A DNA stretch of 52,907 nucleotides from an uncultured Victivallales bacterium (GTDB lineage: Bacteria > Verrucomicrobiota > Lentisphaeria > Oligosphaerales > JAFGRS01). The stretch spans positions 1 to 52,907 of the forward strand of contig CAILUI010000113.1 of assembly GCA_903837355.1 (NCBI GenBank), given 5' to 3'. The translations under genes and the position numbers were made by a program. Shown one piece after another: positions 25,867 through 34,561 of this stretch. A model generated the notes under the pieces. That model searched no databases. It was not told the origin of the DNA and worked only from the letters and a program-made list of their open reading frames with translations. Every line of letters begins with the position of its first letter. Within the stretch, counting starts at the first letter, position 1.

Positions 25867-26636
25867 AACTCGCGGTCACCGGTAAAGGCGGCGTCGGCAA
25901 GACCACCTTCACGGCCCTGATCTGCATGGCGCTGGCCCGTGCAGGCTACGACGTGTTCGCCATCGATGCCGACCCCAACGCGACGCTGCTGGGCTGCCTG
26001 GGCCACCCTGCCCCGGAGACCGTCGAACCCCTGGTCAAACTCGCCGACCTCATTGAGGAGCGTACGGGAGCACGGCCGGGGCACAGCGGCGGGATGTTCC
26101 GGATGAACCCCTTTGTCGACGATATCCCGGCCAACTACGCCCAGACGGTGAACGGTGTGCGCGTGCTGGTAGCCGGTGCGGTGAAGACCGGCGGCAGCGG
26201 CTGTTACTGCCCCGAGAACGCCATGGTCAGGGCCTTGGTGTCGCATCTGCTGCTCGAGGAAAAGGTCGCCCTGGTGGTCGACATGGAAGCGGGCATCGAA
26301 CACCTCAGCCGCGGGACCATCGACAGCGTGGACCAGTTGGTGATCGTCAGCGAGCCCTCGCGGGCCAGCGTGGAAACCGTCAAGCGCATCCGCCGCCTGG
26401 CCGCCGACATCCGGCTGCCGCGGGTGGTGGGAATCGGCAACTGCATCCGCAGTCCCGCCGACGAACAGTTCCTGCGTGCGGCCCTGCCCGACCTGGAGTT
26501 TGCCGGGTTTATCCCGTATGACGAGCGCATCGGCGAGGCCGAACGTGCCGGCCGCTCGCCCGCCGGGGCCAGCCCCGCGGTGGATGAGGCCGTAGCGCGC
26601 GTCGTTCGTCTGTTTGCAGACCGCCTCACGCGGTGA
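25863..26636 (+). CDS. cooC: CODH nickel-insertion ATPase CooC
   Basis: The protein has 257 residues. This MinD-like ATPase matures the nickel site of CO dehydrogenase. The deviant Walker A is GKGGVGKTT at residues 7-15. The CxC motif that binds nickel in the dimer is Cys114/Cys116 (GSGCYCPEN). VVDMEAGIEHLSRGT is the family switch region. Translation starts at a GTG overlapping the metV stop, giving MKLAVTGKGG; the longer ATG frame from 25725 lies inside metV and is rejected. The last 22 codons are duplicated in tandem after the stop (see the repeat at 26580-26711). Confidence 0.93.
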   Translation: MKLAVTGKGGVGKTTFTALICMALARAGYDVFAIDADPNATLLGCLGHPAPETVEPLVKLADLIEERTGARPGHSGGMFRMNPFVDDIPANYAQTVNGVRVLVAGAVKTGGSGCYCPENAMVRALVSHLLLEEKVALVVDMEAGIEHLSRGTIDSVDQLVIVSEPSRASVETVKRIRRLAADIRLPRVVGIGNCIRSPADEQFLRAALPDLEFAGFIPYDERIGEAERAGRSPAGASPAVDEAVARVVRLFADRLTR

Positions 26637-26711
26637 CTTCCCAGTGTGGATGAGGCCGTAGCGCGCGTCGTTCGTCTGTTTGCAGACCGCCTCACGCGGT
26701 GCCTTCCCAGT
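26580..26711. repeat. 66-base tandem duplication at the cooC 3' end
   Basis: Copy one (26580-26645) encodes the last 18 codons of CooC plus the stop. Copy two (26646-26711) follows directly and differs at one base: the stop codon TGA (26634-26636) is TGC (26700-26702) in copy two. Because 66 is a multiple of three, the frame continues through copy two and would end at a TGA overlapping the cooS ATG (26723-26726). The near identity implies a recent event. Confidence 0.95.
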
Positions 26712-26722
26712 AAGGAGCTACC

Positions 26723-28645
26723 ATGACCAAGTCTACCCCCGAAACACGCAGTGCCGATCCCGCCGCTCAAGCCGTACTCGCCCGGACCTCGGCTTGCGGC
26801 ATGGCGACCGCCCATGACCGTTTTGACGAGCAGGAGCCGCGCTGTGGCTTCGGCGAACTCGGGATCTGTTGCCGCATCTGTGAGATGGGGCCGTGCCGGA
26901 TCAACCCCTTCGACGGCGGCCCGAAGCAAGGCATCTGCGGGGCTACGGCCTCCACGATCGCCGCGCGGCACCTGATCCGTCAGGTCGCCGCCGGTTCAGC
27001 CGCGCACTCTGACCATGGTCACGATATCGTCCGGACCCTCCTACTCGTGGCCAAAGGCGGCGCCCAGGGCTACACCATCAAGAGCCCGGAACGGCTGCGT
27101 GAACTGGCGATCGAATGGGGCATCGAAACCAAGGGCCGCAGCGACGAAGCCATCGCTAAAGAGTTCGCCGAGATGGCCCTGGGCCAGTTCAATCAGCAGG
27201 AAGGCGAGATCCGTTACCCCGCTCTGCGCGCCCCCAAGGCGACGCTGGAGAACTGGCGGCGCCTGAAGCTGATCCCGGTGGGCGTAGAGCACGAGATCGT
27301 CGAAACCCTGCACCGCACCCACGAGGGCGTCGATGCGGACTACAAGAACCTGATCATGCATGGCCTGCGCACCTCCATGGGCGACGGCTGGGCCGGCGCC
27401 ATGCTCGCCACCGACTGCAGCGACGTCCTCTTCGGCAATCCGCAGCCAGTGCGCAGCCAGGTGAACCTCGGCGTCCTCCGCCAGGACGCGGTCAACATCG
27501 TCGTCCACGGCCATGAGCCGACCCTGTCGGAGATGGTCGTCGCGGCCAGCCGTGACAAGGAACTGCTGGCGCTGGCCAAGGAGAAGGGCGCCAACGGCAT
27601 CATGGTCGGCGGCATCTGCTGTACGGCCAATGAGATCCTGATGCGCCAGGGCGCTCCCGTCGTGGGCAACTTCCTGCACCAGGAACTCGCCATCGCCACG
27701 GGGGCTGTCGACATGATGCTGGTCGATGTGCAGTGCATCATGCCGGCCGTCACCGAACACGCCGCGCGCTTCCACACCAAGGTCGTCACCACCAGCAAGA
27801 AGGCCCACATCCCGGGGGCCGAACACATCCAGTTTGAGGAAGAGCACGCCTACGACATCGCCAAGCAGATCGTGCGGCAGGCCGTGGAGAACTTCCCCAA
27901 CCGCGGTATCGTCAACATCCCCGACATCAAGACCGACCTGGTGGCCGGCTTCACGGTCGCCAACACCTTCACCCACCTCGGCGGGCGCTACCGCTCCTCT
28001 TTCCGGCCGCTGAACGATGGCATCATCTCGGGCCGTCTGCGTGGCGTGGCGGCCGTCATCGGCTGCAATACGGTGCGCAAGAAGCAAGATGACAGCCATA
28101 TCAAGATGGTGCGCGAACTCATCGCCAATGACGTGCTGGTGGTCATGACCGGCTGCGGCGCGACCGCCTGTGCCAAGGACGGGCTGCTGCAGCCCGAGGC
28201 GGCGAAGTGGGCCGGCAAGGGCCTGCAGGAGATCTGCGAGACGGTCGGTATCCCGCCGGTGCTGCACCTGGGCTCCTGTGTCGACAACAGCCGTATCCTG
28301 GTGGCGCTCTGCGAGATGGTCAAGGAGGGCGGCCTGGGCGACAAGCTCTCCGACCTCCCGATCGCCGGCTCTGCCCCCGAAGCCATGTGCGAGAAAGCCA
28401 TCGCCATCGGCTTCTACTGCGTCGCCTCCGGCGCCTACGTCAACTTCAGCCCAGCGATGCGCGTCCTCGGCAGCCCTGAGCTTACCCGCTTCCTGACGCA
28501 GGACGTCGAAGAGCTGGTGGGCGGCAAGTTCTGCTTCGAGAGCGACCCCGTCAAGGCGGCCCGGCTGATGATGCAGCACATGGACCGCAAGCGCGAAGCG
28601 CTCAAGCTGAAGCCGTTGATGTACAGCCAGCCGATGACTGTCTGA
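26723..28645 (+). CDS. cooS: Anaerobic carbon monoxide dehydrogenase catalytic subunit
   Basis: The protein has 640 residues. It reduces CO2 to CO for acetyl-CoA synthase, or runs in reverse. N-terminal cluster ligands include Cys41, 49, 50, 53 and 58 (CGFGELGICCRICEMGPCR). C-cluster motifs are visible: NIVVHGHEPTLSE (His ligand region), GGICCTANEILMRQG, QCIMP, VIGCNTVRKKQD, TGCGATACAKDG and HLGSCVDNSR. The length matches CooS/AcsA. AAGGAG precedes the ATG. It is followed by its ferredoxin and, two genes later, by acsB, so it is the CODH part of the CODH/ACS system. Confidence 0.97.
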   Translation: MTKSTPETRSADPAAQAVLARTSACGMATAHDRFDEQEPRCGFGELGICCRICEMGPCRINPFDGGPKQGICGATASTIAARHLIRQVAAGSAAHSDHGHDIVRTLLLVAKGGAQGYTIKSPERLRELAIEWGIETKGRSDEAIAKEFAEMALGQFNQQEGEIRYPALRAPKATLENWRRLKLIPVGVEHEIVETLHRTHEGVDADYKNLIMHGLRTSMGDGWAGAMLATDCSDVLFGNPQPVRSQVNLGVLRQDAVNIVVHGHEPTLSEMVVAASRDKELLALAKEKGANGIMVGGICCTANEILMRQGAPVVGNFLHQELAIATGAVDMMLVDVQCIMPAVTEHAARFHTKVVTTSKKAHIPGAEHIQFEEEHAYDIAKQIVRQAVENFPNRGIVNIPDIKTDLVAGFTVANTFTHLGGRYRSSFRPLNDGIISGRLRGVAAVIGCNTVRKKQDDSHIKMVRELIANDVLVVMTGCGATACAKDGLLQPEAAKWAGKGLQEICETVGIPPVLHLGSCVDNSRILVALCEMVKEGGLGDKLSDLPIAGSAPEAMCEKAIAIGFYCVASGAYVNFSPAMRVLGSPELTRFLTQDVEELVGGKFCFESDPVKAARLMMQHMDRKREALKLKPLMYSQPMTV

Positions 28646-28671
28646 CCCGTCCGCAGCGGAGACCCTACACC

Positions 28672-29193
28672 GTGAAGAGCATCCTTGTTGTCCATCCGGA
28701 GCGCTGCGTCGGCTGTCGCTCGTGTGAGCTGGCCTGCGCCGTGGCTCACTCTCAGTCCAAGACGCTGCTCGGCGCTCTTCTGGAGGAGAAGCCGCCCAAG
28801 CAGCGCGTCTGGGTCGAGAAGGGCGGCGCCTACTCGGCACCGCTGCAGTGCCGGCACTGCGAGAAGGCGCCCTGCGTCGCGATCTGCCCCACGGCGGCGC
28901 TCTGGCGGCGTAACCCGGACTCCCCGGTCGTCCTTGACCATGGCCGTTGCATCGGCTGCCGCTGGTGCCTGATGGCCTGCCCCTTCGGAGTGATCCGGAT
29001 GGACACCAAGGATGGTGCCATCGTCAAGTGCGACCTCTGTGCTGAACGCCTGGCGAACGGCGAGATCCCTGCCTGCGTGGAGAGCTGCCACGTCGGGGCT
29101 CTGACGCTCGAGAAGGTCGACGATGTGGTCGAGCACAAGCGCGAAGCCTTCCTGCTCCGGATCGAGCGCGCGGCGGAGGCGGCCAAACCGTGA
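28672..29193 (+). CDS. Polyferredoxin, CooF/HycB type
   Basis: The protein has 173 residues with four 4Fe-4S motifs: CVGCRSCELAC near residue 12, CRHCEKAPCVAICP, CIGCRWCLMACPFG and CDLCAERL with a later CVESC. The pattern is that of CooF and DMSO-reductase-type electron carriers. It probably takes electrons to and from CooS. The GTG start at 28672 follows GGAGA. The stop overlaps the GTG start of the NuoEF fusion (GTGA), so carrier and NADH module are translationally coupled, which supports direct electron exchange between them. Confidence 0.9.
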   Translation: MKSILVVHPERCVGCRSCELACAVAHSQSKTLLGALLEEKPPKQRVWVEKGGAYSAPLQCRHCEKAPCVAICPTAALWRRNPDSPVVLDHGRCIGCRWCLMACPFGVIRMDTKDGAIVKCDLCAERLANGEIPACVESCHVGALTLEKVDDVVEHKREAFLLRIERAAEAAKP

Positions 29194-31517
29194 GTGTGGT
29201 CTCCGAAGAACGCACCCAGGAGGTCTTCGGCGAGGTGCTGCAGCGGCACCGCGCTGAGCCGGCCTCGCTGATTCCGGTCCTGCAGGACCTCAATACCGCC
29301 CTCGGCTACCTGTCCGAGGCTACCCTGCGGCAGGTCGGCGAGGCCCTGGGGGTACCGGCGGCGCAGGTCTATCACGTTGCCACCTTCTACAAGGCGCTCA
29401 GCCTCAAACCACGTGGTCGGCACGTGGTCAAGATCTGCATGGGCACCGCCTGCCATGTGCGCGGCGCACCGCGCATCCTCGACGAGCTCTGCCGCAACCT
29501 GAAGACGACGCCCGGGGAGATGACGGCCGACGGCGAGTTCACGCTGGAGACGGTCAATTGCCTGGGCGCCTGCGCCCTGGGGCCGGTGGTCGTGATCGAT
29601 GACCGCTTCTACCACGCTGCCCCGGGCAGTATCGAGGGCCTGCTGAAGGACTTCCTGGAAGGCAAGGCTGAACCGCTGGCGGTGGCCAGTGAGACCGCCG
29701 ACCTGACCGCCGCCGACCGTACCCGGATCGCCGCGGCCGGCATCAGCGTCACCGTCTGCGGTGGCACCGGCTGCCAGGCCTACGGCTGTCAGGCGGTGGC
29801 CAGCGCGCTCGCCGCCGAGCTCGACCGTCTCGGCCTCGGTGCCGCCGTCGAGTTCGTCAAGACCGGCTGCCACGGGTTCTGCGAGCAGGGGCCGATCGTG
29901 GTCGTCCGGCCGGCCGACATCCTGTACCGCAAGGTGACGGTGGCGGACGTCCCCGAGATCATCCGCGCCACGGTGGTGCAGGGCCAGACCATCGAGCGTC
30001 TGCTCTACCGCACCGCCGACGGCCAAACCTATGCCCAGGAAAGCACCATCCCCTTCTACGCTCACCAGCGTCGGCTGATCCTCGGGGACAATGGGCGCAT
30101 CTCCCCCGAATCCATCGACGACTATATGCGCAAGTGCAAGGGCTACACGGCCCTGCGTAAGGCGCTGGCGATGGCCCCCGAGGCCGTCATCCAGGAGATC
30201 ACGCGCTCGGGGCTGCGCGGACGCGGCGGCGGCGGCTTCCCCGCGGGCCGCAAGTGGGCGACCTGCCGTAAGGCCCATGGCGAGCCCAAGTACGTCATCT
30301 GCAATGCTGACGAGGGCGATCCCGGCGCCTACATGGACCGCAGTCTGCTGGAGGGCAACCCACACTGCGTGCTCGAGGGGATGATCATCGGCGCGCACGC
30401 CATCGGCGCGAGCGAAGGGTACGTCTATGTCCGCGACGAGTACCCGCTCGCCGTCAAGCACATCCGGCTGGCCATCCAACAAGCGCGCGAACAGGGCTTC
30501 CTCGGTACGAACATCCTCGGCTCCGGCCTGAGCTTCGATGTCAAGGTCGTCCGCGGCGGGGGCGCCTTCGTCTGCGGGGAATCGACCGCCCTGATGGCTT
30601 CCCTTGAAGGTAAGGTGGGCGAACCGCGCGCCAAGTACATCCACACGGTGGAGAGCGGCCTGCACCAGAAGCCCTCGAATCTCAACAACGTCGAGACCTG
30701 GGCCAACGTGCCCGTAATCATCAACCGCGGCGCCGAATGGTACGCGGCCATCGGCACGGAAGGCTCCACGGGCACCAAGATCTTCTCGCTCGTCGGCAAG
30801 GTCGTCAACACCGGACTGGTGGAAGTGCCCCTGGGCGTGAATCTGCGGCAGGTCGTGTTCGACATCGGCGGCGGGATTCCCGGCGGACGCAAGTTCAAGG
30901 CGGTGCAGACCGGAGGCCCTTCCGGCGGTTGCCTGCCGGAGCGTTTCCTGGACCTGCCGGTCGACTTCGACGAACTCACCAAGGCCGGTTCGATGATGGG
31001 TTCGGGCGGCATGATCGTCATGGACGAGGACTCGTGCATGGTCGACGTGGCGCGCTACTTCCTGCACTTCCTCATGGATGAGTCCTGCGGCAAGTGCGTC
31101 CCCTGCCGGGAGGGCGTCCGGCAGATGTGCGCGATCCTCACCCGCATCACCCGCGGCGAGGGGCGCGAGGGCGACATCCAGTTGCTGGAGGAGATGGCGG
31201 CAGCGGTCAGCGATGGCTCGCTGTGTGCTCTGGGCGGATCAGCCCCCAATCCGGTGCTGTCTACCCTGCGCTACTTCCGCGACGAGTACGAGGCCCACAT
31301 CCGTGAGAAGCGCTGTCCCGCCGGCGTCTGCACGGCGCTGGTGACCTACAGCATCGACCCGGAGACGTGCACGGGCTGCACCGTCTGTGCGCGCAAGTGC
31401 CCCGTCCAGGCGATCTCTGGAGAGCGCAAGAAGACGCATCTCATCGACCCGCTGACCTGCATCAAGTGCGGTGTGTGCCGCGAGGCGTGCCGTTTCGACG
31501 CCGTCGTCAGGACCTGA
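29190..31517 (+). CDS. NuoE-NuoF fusion flavoprotein in the CODH/ACS operon
   Basis: The protein has 775 residues. Domains in order: NuoE-like [2Fe-2S] (about 8-160, CMGTACHVRG at 83-92, NCLGACALGP), a second thioredoxin-like [2Fe-2S] domain (about 185-275, CGGTGCQAYGCQ, TGCHGFCEQGP), the NuoF FMN/NADH domain (RSGLRGRGGGGFPAGRKW, CNADEGDPGAY, GAFVCGESTALM), SLBB, 4Fe-4S (ESCGKCVPCREG) and two terminal 4Fe-4S motifs (CTGCTVCARKCP and CIKCGVCREACRF). The order equals that of separate nuoE plus nuoF in the fdh operon. It probably links NAD(H) to ferredoxin or CODH. No hydrogenase catalytic gene is present. Confidence 0.92.
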   Translation: MSVVSEERTQEVFGEVLQRHRAEPASLIPVLQDLNTALGYLSEATLRQVGEALGVPAAQVYHVATFYKALSLKPRGRHVVKICMGTACHVRGAPRILDELCRNLKTTPGEMTADGEFTLETVNCLGACALGPVVVIDDRFYHAAPGSIEGLLKDFLEGKAEPLAVASETADLTAADRTRIAAAGISVTVCGGTGCQAYGCQAVASALAAELDRLGLGAAVEFVKTGCHGFCEQGPIVVVRPADILYRKVTVADVPEIIRATVVQGQTIERLLYRTADGQTYAQESTIPFYAHQRRLILGDNGRISPESIDDYMRKCKGYTALRKALAMAPEAVIQEITRSGLRGRGGGGFPAGRKWATCRKAHGEPKYVICNADEGDPGAYMDRSLLEGNPHCVLEGMIIGAHAIGASEGYVYVRDEYPLAVKHIRLAIQQAREQGFLGTNILGSGLSFDVKVVRGGGAFVCGESTALMASLEGKVGEPRAKYIHTVESGLHQKPSNLNNVETWANVPVIINRGAEWYAAIGTEGSTGTKIFSLVGKVVNTGLVEVPLGVNLRQVVFDIGGGIPGGRKFKAVQTGGPSGGCLPERFLDLPVDFDELTKAGSMMGSGGMIVMDEDSCMVDVARYFLHFLMDESCGKCVPCREGVRQMCAILTRITRGEGREGDIQLLEEMAAAVSDGSLCALGGSAPNPVLSTLRYFRDEYEAHIREKRCPAGVCTALVTYSIDPETCTGCTVCARKCPVQAISGERKKTHLIDPLTCIKCGVCREACRFDAVVRT

Positions 31518-31529
31518 GGCGTTCGACCC

Positions 31530-32342
31530 ATGGAACAGCAAGCGAACATCGCCTTCACCATCAACGGCAAGGACGCCACGGCGGCGCCCGGAGAGACTGT
31601 CCTTGCCGTCGCCACCCGGATGGGTATCGAGATTCCGGCGCTCTGTCACCATCCCGGAGTCGAGGCCTACGGCACCTGCCGCCTGTGCGTGGTCGAGGTC
31701 GTCTGGGGCAAGCGCTCCAAGATCGTCACCTCCTGCATCTACACGCCCTACGCGGGCGACCGCATCGAGACCGACAGCGAGCGCGTGCGCCGCACCCGCA
31801 AAATGGTCATCGAACTGCTGCTGGCACGCTGCCCCGAGGTCGACATCCTCAAACAGTTGGCCGTGGAGTACGACGTCGAACCGGGGCGCCTGCCGGCATC
31901 GGTAACGGGCACCTGGCGGGACAAGTGCATCCTCTGCGGCCTCTGCGTCCGCGTCTGCGCCCAGGGTGTGCGGCAGAACGCCATCGGCTACGCGGGGCGC
32001 GGCAGCGAGCGCACGGTGACGCCGCCGTTCGCGGGCAAGGCCGAGGGCTGCATCGGCTGCGGCGCCTGCGTCTTCGTCTGCCCCACCGGCGCCCTGCACA
32101 TCGAGGACACGGCCACGGAGCGGGTCATGGTCGAAACCGAGACCCGGCTGCCCCTCCTGGCCTGCCGCACCTGCGGCGCCCGCTTCACCACCGAGGCGCA
32201 GTTCAACCTGATCAGCGCGCGGGGGTTGATCCCGAAAAAGACGCTTTACACATGTCCAGACTGCCGACGGGCAGAGACACGATCCCGGGCGGAGACGCTG
32301 CTCGCGGTGCCGGCAGCAGCCATTTCTACGGCGAAAGGATAG
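31530..32342 (+). CDS. NuoG/HoxU-like Fe-S electron-transfer protein
   Basis: The protein has 270 residues. An N-terminal [2Fe-2S] domain has Cys39, 50, 53 and 69. Two 4Fe-4S motifs follow at Cys133/136/139/143 and Cys174/177/180/184. The usual His-Cys cluster motif of NuoG is lost: only ARCPEVD remains near residue 101. A terminal zinc-ribbon/rubredoxin-like knuckle is formed by Cys212/215 and 242/245. There is no catalytic molybdopterin domain. With the NuoEF fusion 12 bases upstream it would form a HoxFU-like diaphorase. It lies directly before acsB, so its partner is probably CODH/ACS or the operon's ferredoxin. Confidence 0.85.
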   Translation: MEQQANIAFTINGKDATAAPGETVLAVATRMGIEIPALCHHPGVEAYGTCRLCVVEVVWGKRSKIVTSCIYTPYAGDRIETDSERVRRTRKMVIELLLARCPEVDILKQLAVEYDVEPGRLPASVTGTWRDKCILCGLCVRVCAQGVRQNAIGYAGRGSERTVTPPFAGKAEGCIGCGACVFVCPTGALHIEDTATERVMVETETRLPLLACRTCGARFTTEAQFNLISARGLIPKKTLYTCPDCRRAETRSRAETLLAVPAAAISTAKG

Positions 32343-32349
32343 GCAGACC

Positions 32350-34527
32350 ATGTCCAAGATCATCGCAGCCGCAGCGATCCGGGGCGCACACGAACTGGTG
32401 CGCCAGGCGGAGGCCGGGTTCGAGAAGGCCAGGGCCTCGAAGGGCGAGAGCGTGGCCATCGGCTTCCCCGACACGGCCTACTATCTGCCCATGGCCTACG
32501 CCCTGATGGGGCTCGAGATCAAGACCCTGGGTGACCTCAAGCCGGTATTGGCACATACCCGCGAGCTGCTGGGCGTGGTGCCACAGGACAAGCTCTGGTT
32601 CCCCTATCTGGGCACCGCCCTGGACGCCGGCATCGCCACCCTCCTGTCTGAGGAGATCATCTGCGTTCTCCGCTATCTCGACGGGACGGAACCGCAGAAG
32701 GACTGCAACGGCTTCTTCTCCGACACCATCCTACGCACCCTCGGCATCCAGTTGGTCGACGGGCGCCTACCGGGCTTCGCCGCCATCCTCGGCGCGGCCC
32801 CCAACGTCGAGACCGCGGTCTCGATCGTCCGTGAGTTCCAGAAGCGCAGCATCATGATCTTCGCCGGCTCCACAACCCACGGTGTCAGCATCATCGACCA
32901 GCTCAAAGAGGGCAAGGTCGAGATGGGTTGGGACACCTACATCGTGCCCTACGGCCGCGACACCATCTCCGGCATCTACCCGCTCAACTGGGCCATCCGC
33001 GGCGCCATGACCTTCGGCGGCATCCAGCCCGGCGACGCCCGCAAGTGCCTGCTCTACTGCAAGGAGCGCGTCTTCGCCTTCGGCCTGACCCTGGGTGAGG
33101 TCGACGACCTGAAATACGCCACCGGCGCCGGTGCCATCAACATGGGCTTCCCCATCATCGCCGACACCGAGATCCCCGAGATCCTGCCCACCGGTATCTG
33201 TACCTACGAGCACGTCGTGCGCGAACTCGACCACGCCAAGATCCCGGCCCGCTGCATCGAGGTGCGCGGAGTCAAGGTGACGGTCAGCGACGTCGACATC
33301 CCGGTGCCGTACTCGTCCGCCTTCGAGGGAGAGCGCGTCCGCCGCGAGGACATGCATGTCGAGTTCGGCGGCAAGTACTCCACCGCCTTCGAGTTCGTGC
33401 GCATGCGGCCCCCGGAACAGATCGAAGACGGCCGGATCGAGGTCATCGGCCCTGAGGTCGATACCGCCAAGGTCGGCAGTGCCATGCCGCTGGCCATCCT
33501 CGTCGAGGTGGCCGGCCGCGAGATGCAGGAGGACTTCGAGTCCATCATCGAGCGCCAGATTCACCTCCTGCTCAACAACGCCATGGGCGTGTTCCACATG
33601 GGCCAGCGCGACCAGATCTGGGTCCGTATCAGCAAGGGCGCCTTCGCCAGCGGCTTCCGCCTGCAGCACTTCGGCAAGATCCTCCATGCGCGCATCCACG
33701 CCCTCTACGGGAAGATCATCGATAAGGTCAAGGTCACCATCATCTCCGACCAGAAGGCCTTCACCAAGCACATGGAAGAGGCTCTCAGGGTCGACGCCGA
33801 ACGCGATGCCCGTGTCGCGGGGATGACCGATGAGAGTGTCGACGACTTCTACTCCTGCACCCTCTGCCAGTCCTTCGCCCCCAACCACCTCTGCGTCATC
33901 AGCCCCGAGCGGCTCGGACTGTGCGGGGCCTACAACTGGCTCGACGGCAAAGCGGCGCACCGGCTGAACCCGGCCGGCGGTAACCAGCCCATCAAGAAGG
34001 GGCGCGTCCTCGACCCGAAGACCGGCAAGTGGGAAGGCATCAACGCCTTCGTCTACACGCACTCGAACCGCGCCATCGAGGATGTCAGCCTGTACTCGCT
34101 GATGGATGCGCCCATGACCTCCTGCGGCTGCTTCGAGTGCATCCTGGCCTTGGTCCCCGAGGCCAATGGCTTCATGATCGTCAACCGCGAGTACTCCGGC
34201 ATGACCCCCTGCGGCATGTCGTTCTCAACCCTCGCCGGCAGTGTGGGCGGCGGTAACCAGACCCCTGGCTTCCTCGGGGTCGGCCGGCTCTACCTGCTGA
34301 GCCGCAAGTTCATCTACGGCGACGGCGGCCTTGGCCGGCTGGTGTGGATGCCCAAGGAACTCAAGGAGTTCTACGGGGAACGGCTGGTGGCGCGGGCGCG
34401 GGACGAAGGTCTGCCCAACCTGATCGAGCAGATCGCCGATGAGTCGATGGCGACGTCCGCCGAAGAGCTGGTGGAGCATCTGGCGCGCGTCGGTCACCCG
34501 GCGATGGCGATGGCGGCGTTGATCTGA
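32350..34527 (+). CDS. acsB: Acetyl-CoA synthase subunit
   Basis: The protein has 725 residues. It joins CO, a methyl group and CoA to make acetyl-CoA. The A-cluster cysteines are all present: Cys503, 506, 515 and 525 (CTLCQSFAPNHLC, GLCGAYNW) and Cys592/594 (SCGCFEC). Each is three residues earlier than in the Moorella enzyme (506, 509, 518, 528, 595, 597), so alignment is essentially gap-free there. The N-terminal CODH-contact domain is present, so this is the full-length bacterial type. It lies seven bases after the nuoG-like gene. Confidence 0.97.
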   Translation: MSKIIAAAAIRGAHELVRQAEAGFEKARASKGESVAIGFPDTAYYLPMAYALMGLEIKTLGDLKPVLAHTRELLGVVPQDKLWFPYLGTALDAGIATLLSEEIICVLRYLDGTEPQKDCNGFFSDTILRTLGIQLVDGRLPGFAAILGAAPNVETAVSIVREFQKRSIMIFAGSTTHGVSIIDQLKEGKVEMGWDTYIVPYGRDTISGIYPLNWAIRGAMTFGGIQPGDARKCLLYCKERVFAFGLTLGEVDDLKYATGAGAINMGFPIIADTEIPEILPTGICTYEHVVRELDHAKIPARCIEVRGVKVTVSDVDIPVPYSSAFEGERVRREDMHVEFGGKYSTAFEFVRMRPPEQIEDGRIEVIGPEVDTAKVGSAMPLAILVEVAGREMQEDFESIIERQIHLLLNNAMGVFHMGQRDQIWVRISKGAFASGFRLQHFGKILHARIHALYGKIIDKVKVTIISDQKAFTKHMEEALRVDAERDARVAGMTDESVDDFYSCTLCQSFAPNHLCVISPERLGLCGAYNWLDGKAAHRLNPAGGNQPIKKGRVLDPKTGKWEGINAFVYTHSNRAIEDVSLYSLMDAPMTSCGCFECILALVPEANGFMIVNREYSGMTPCGMSFSTLAGSVGGGNQTPGFLGVGRLYLLSRKFIYGDGGLGRLVWMPKELKEFYGERLVARARDEGLPNLIEQIADESMATSAEELVEHLARVGHPAMAMAALI

Positions 34528-34561
34528 AGCGGTTCAGGACCCCGAATCCAAGGAGATTCCC

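Noticed and set aside
26580..26711. CRISPR-like repeat
   Set aside because: Two directly adjacent 66-base copies without spacers, mostly coding: a tandem duplication.
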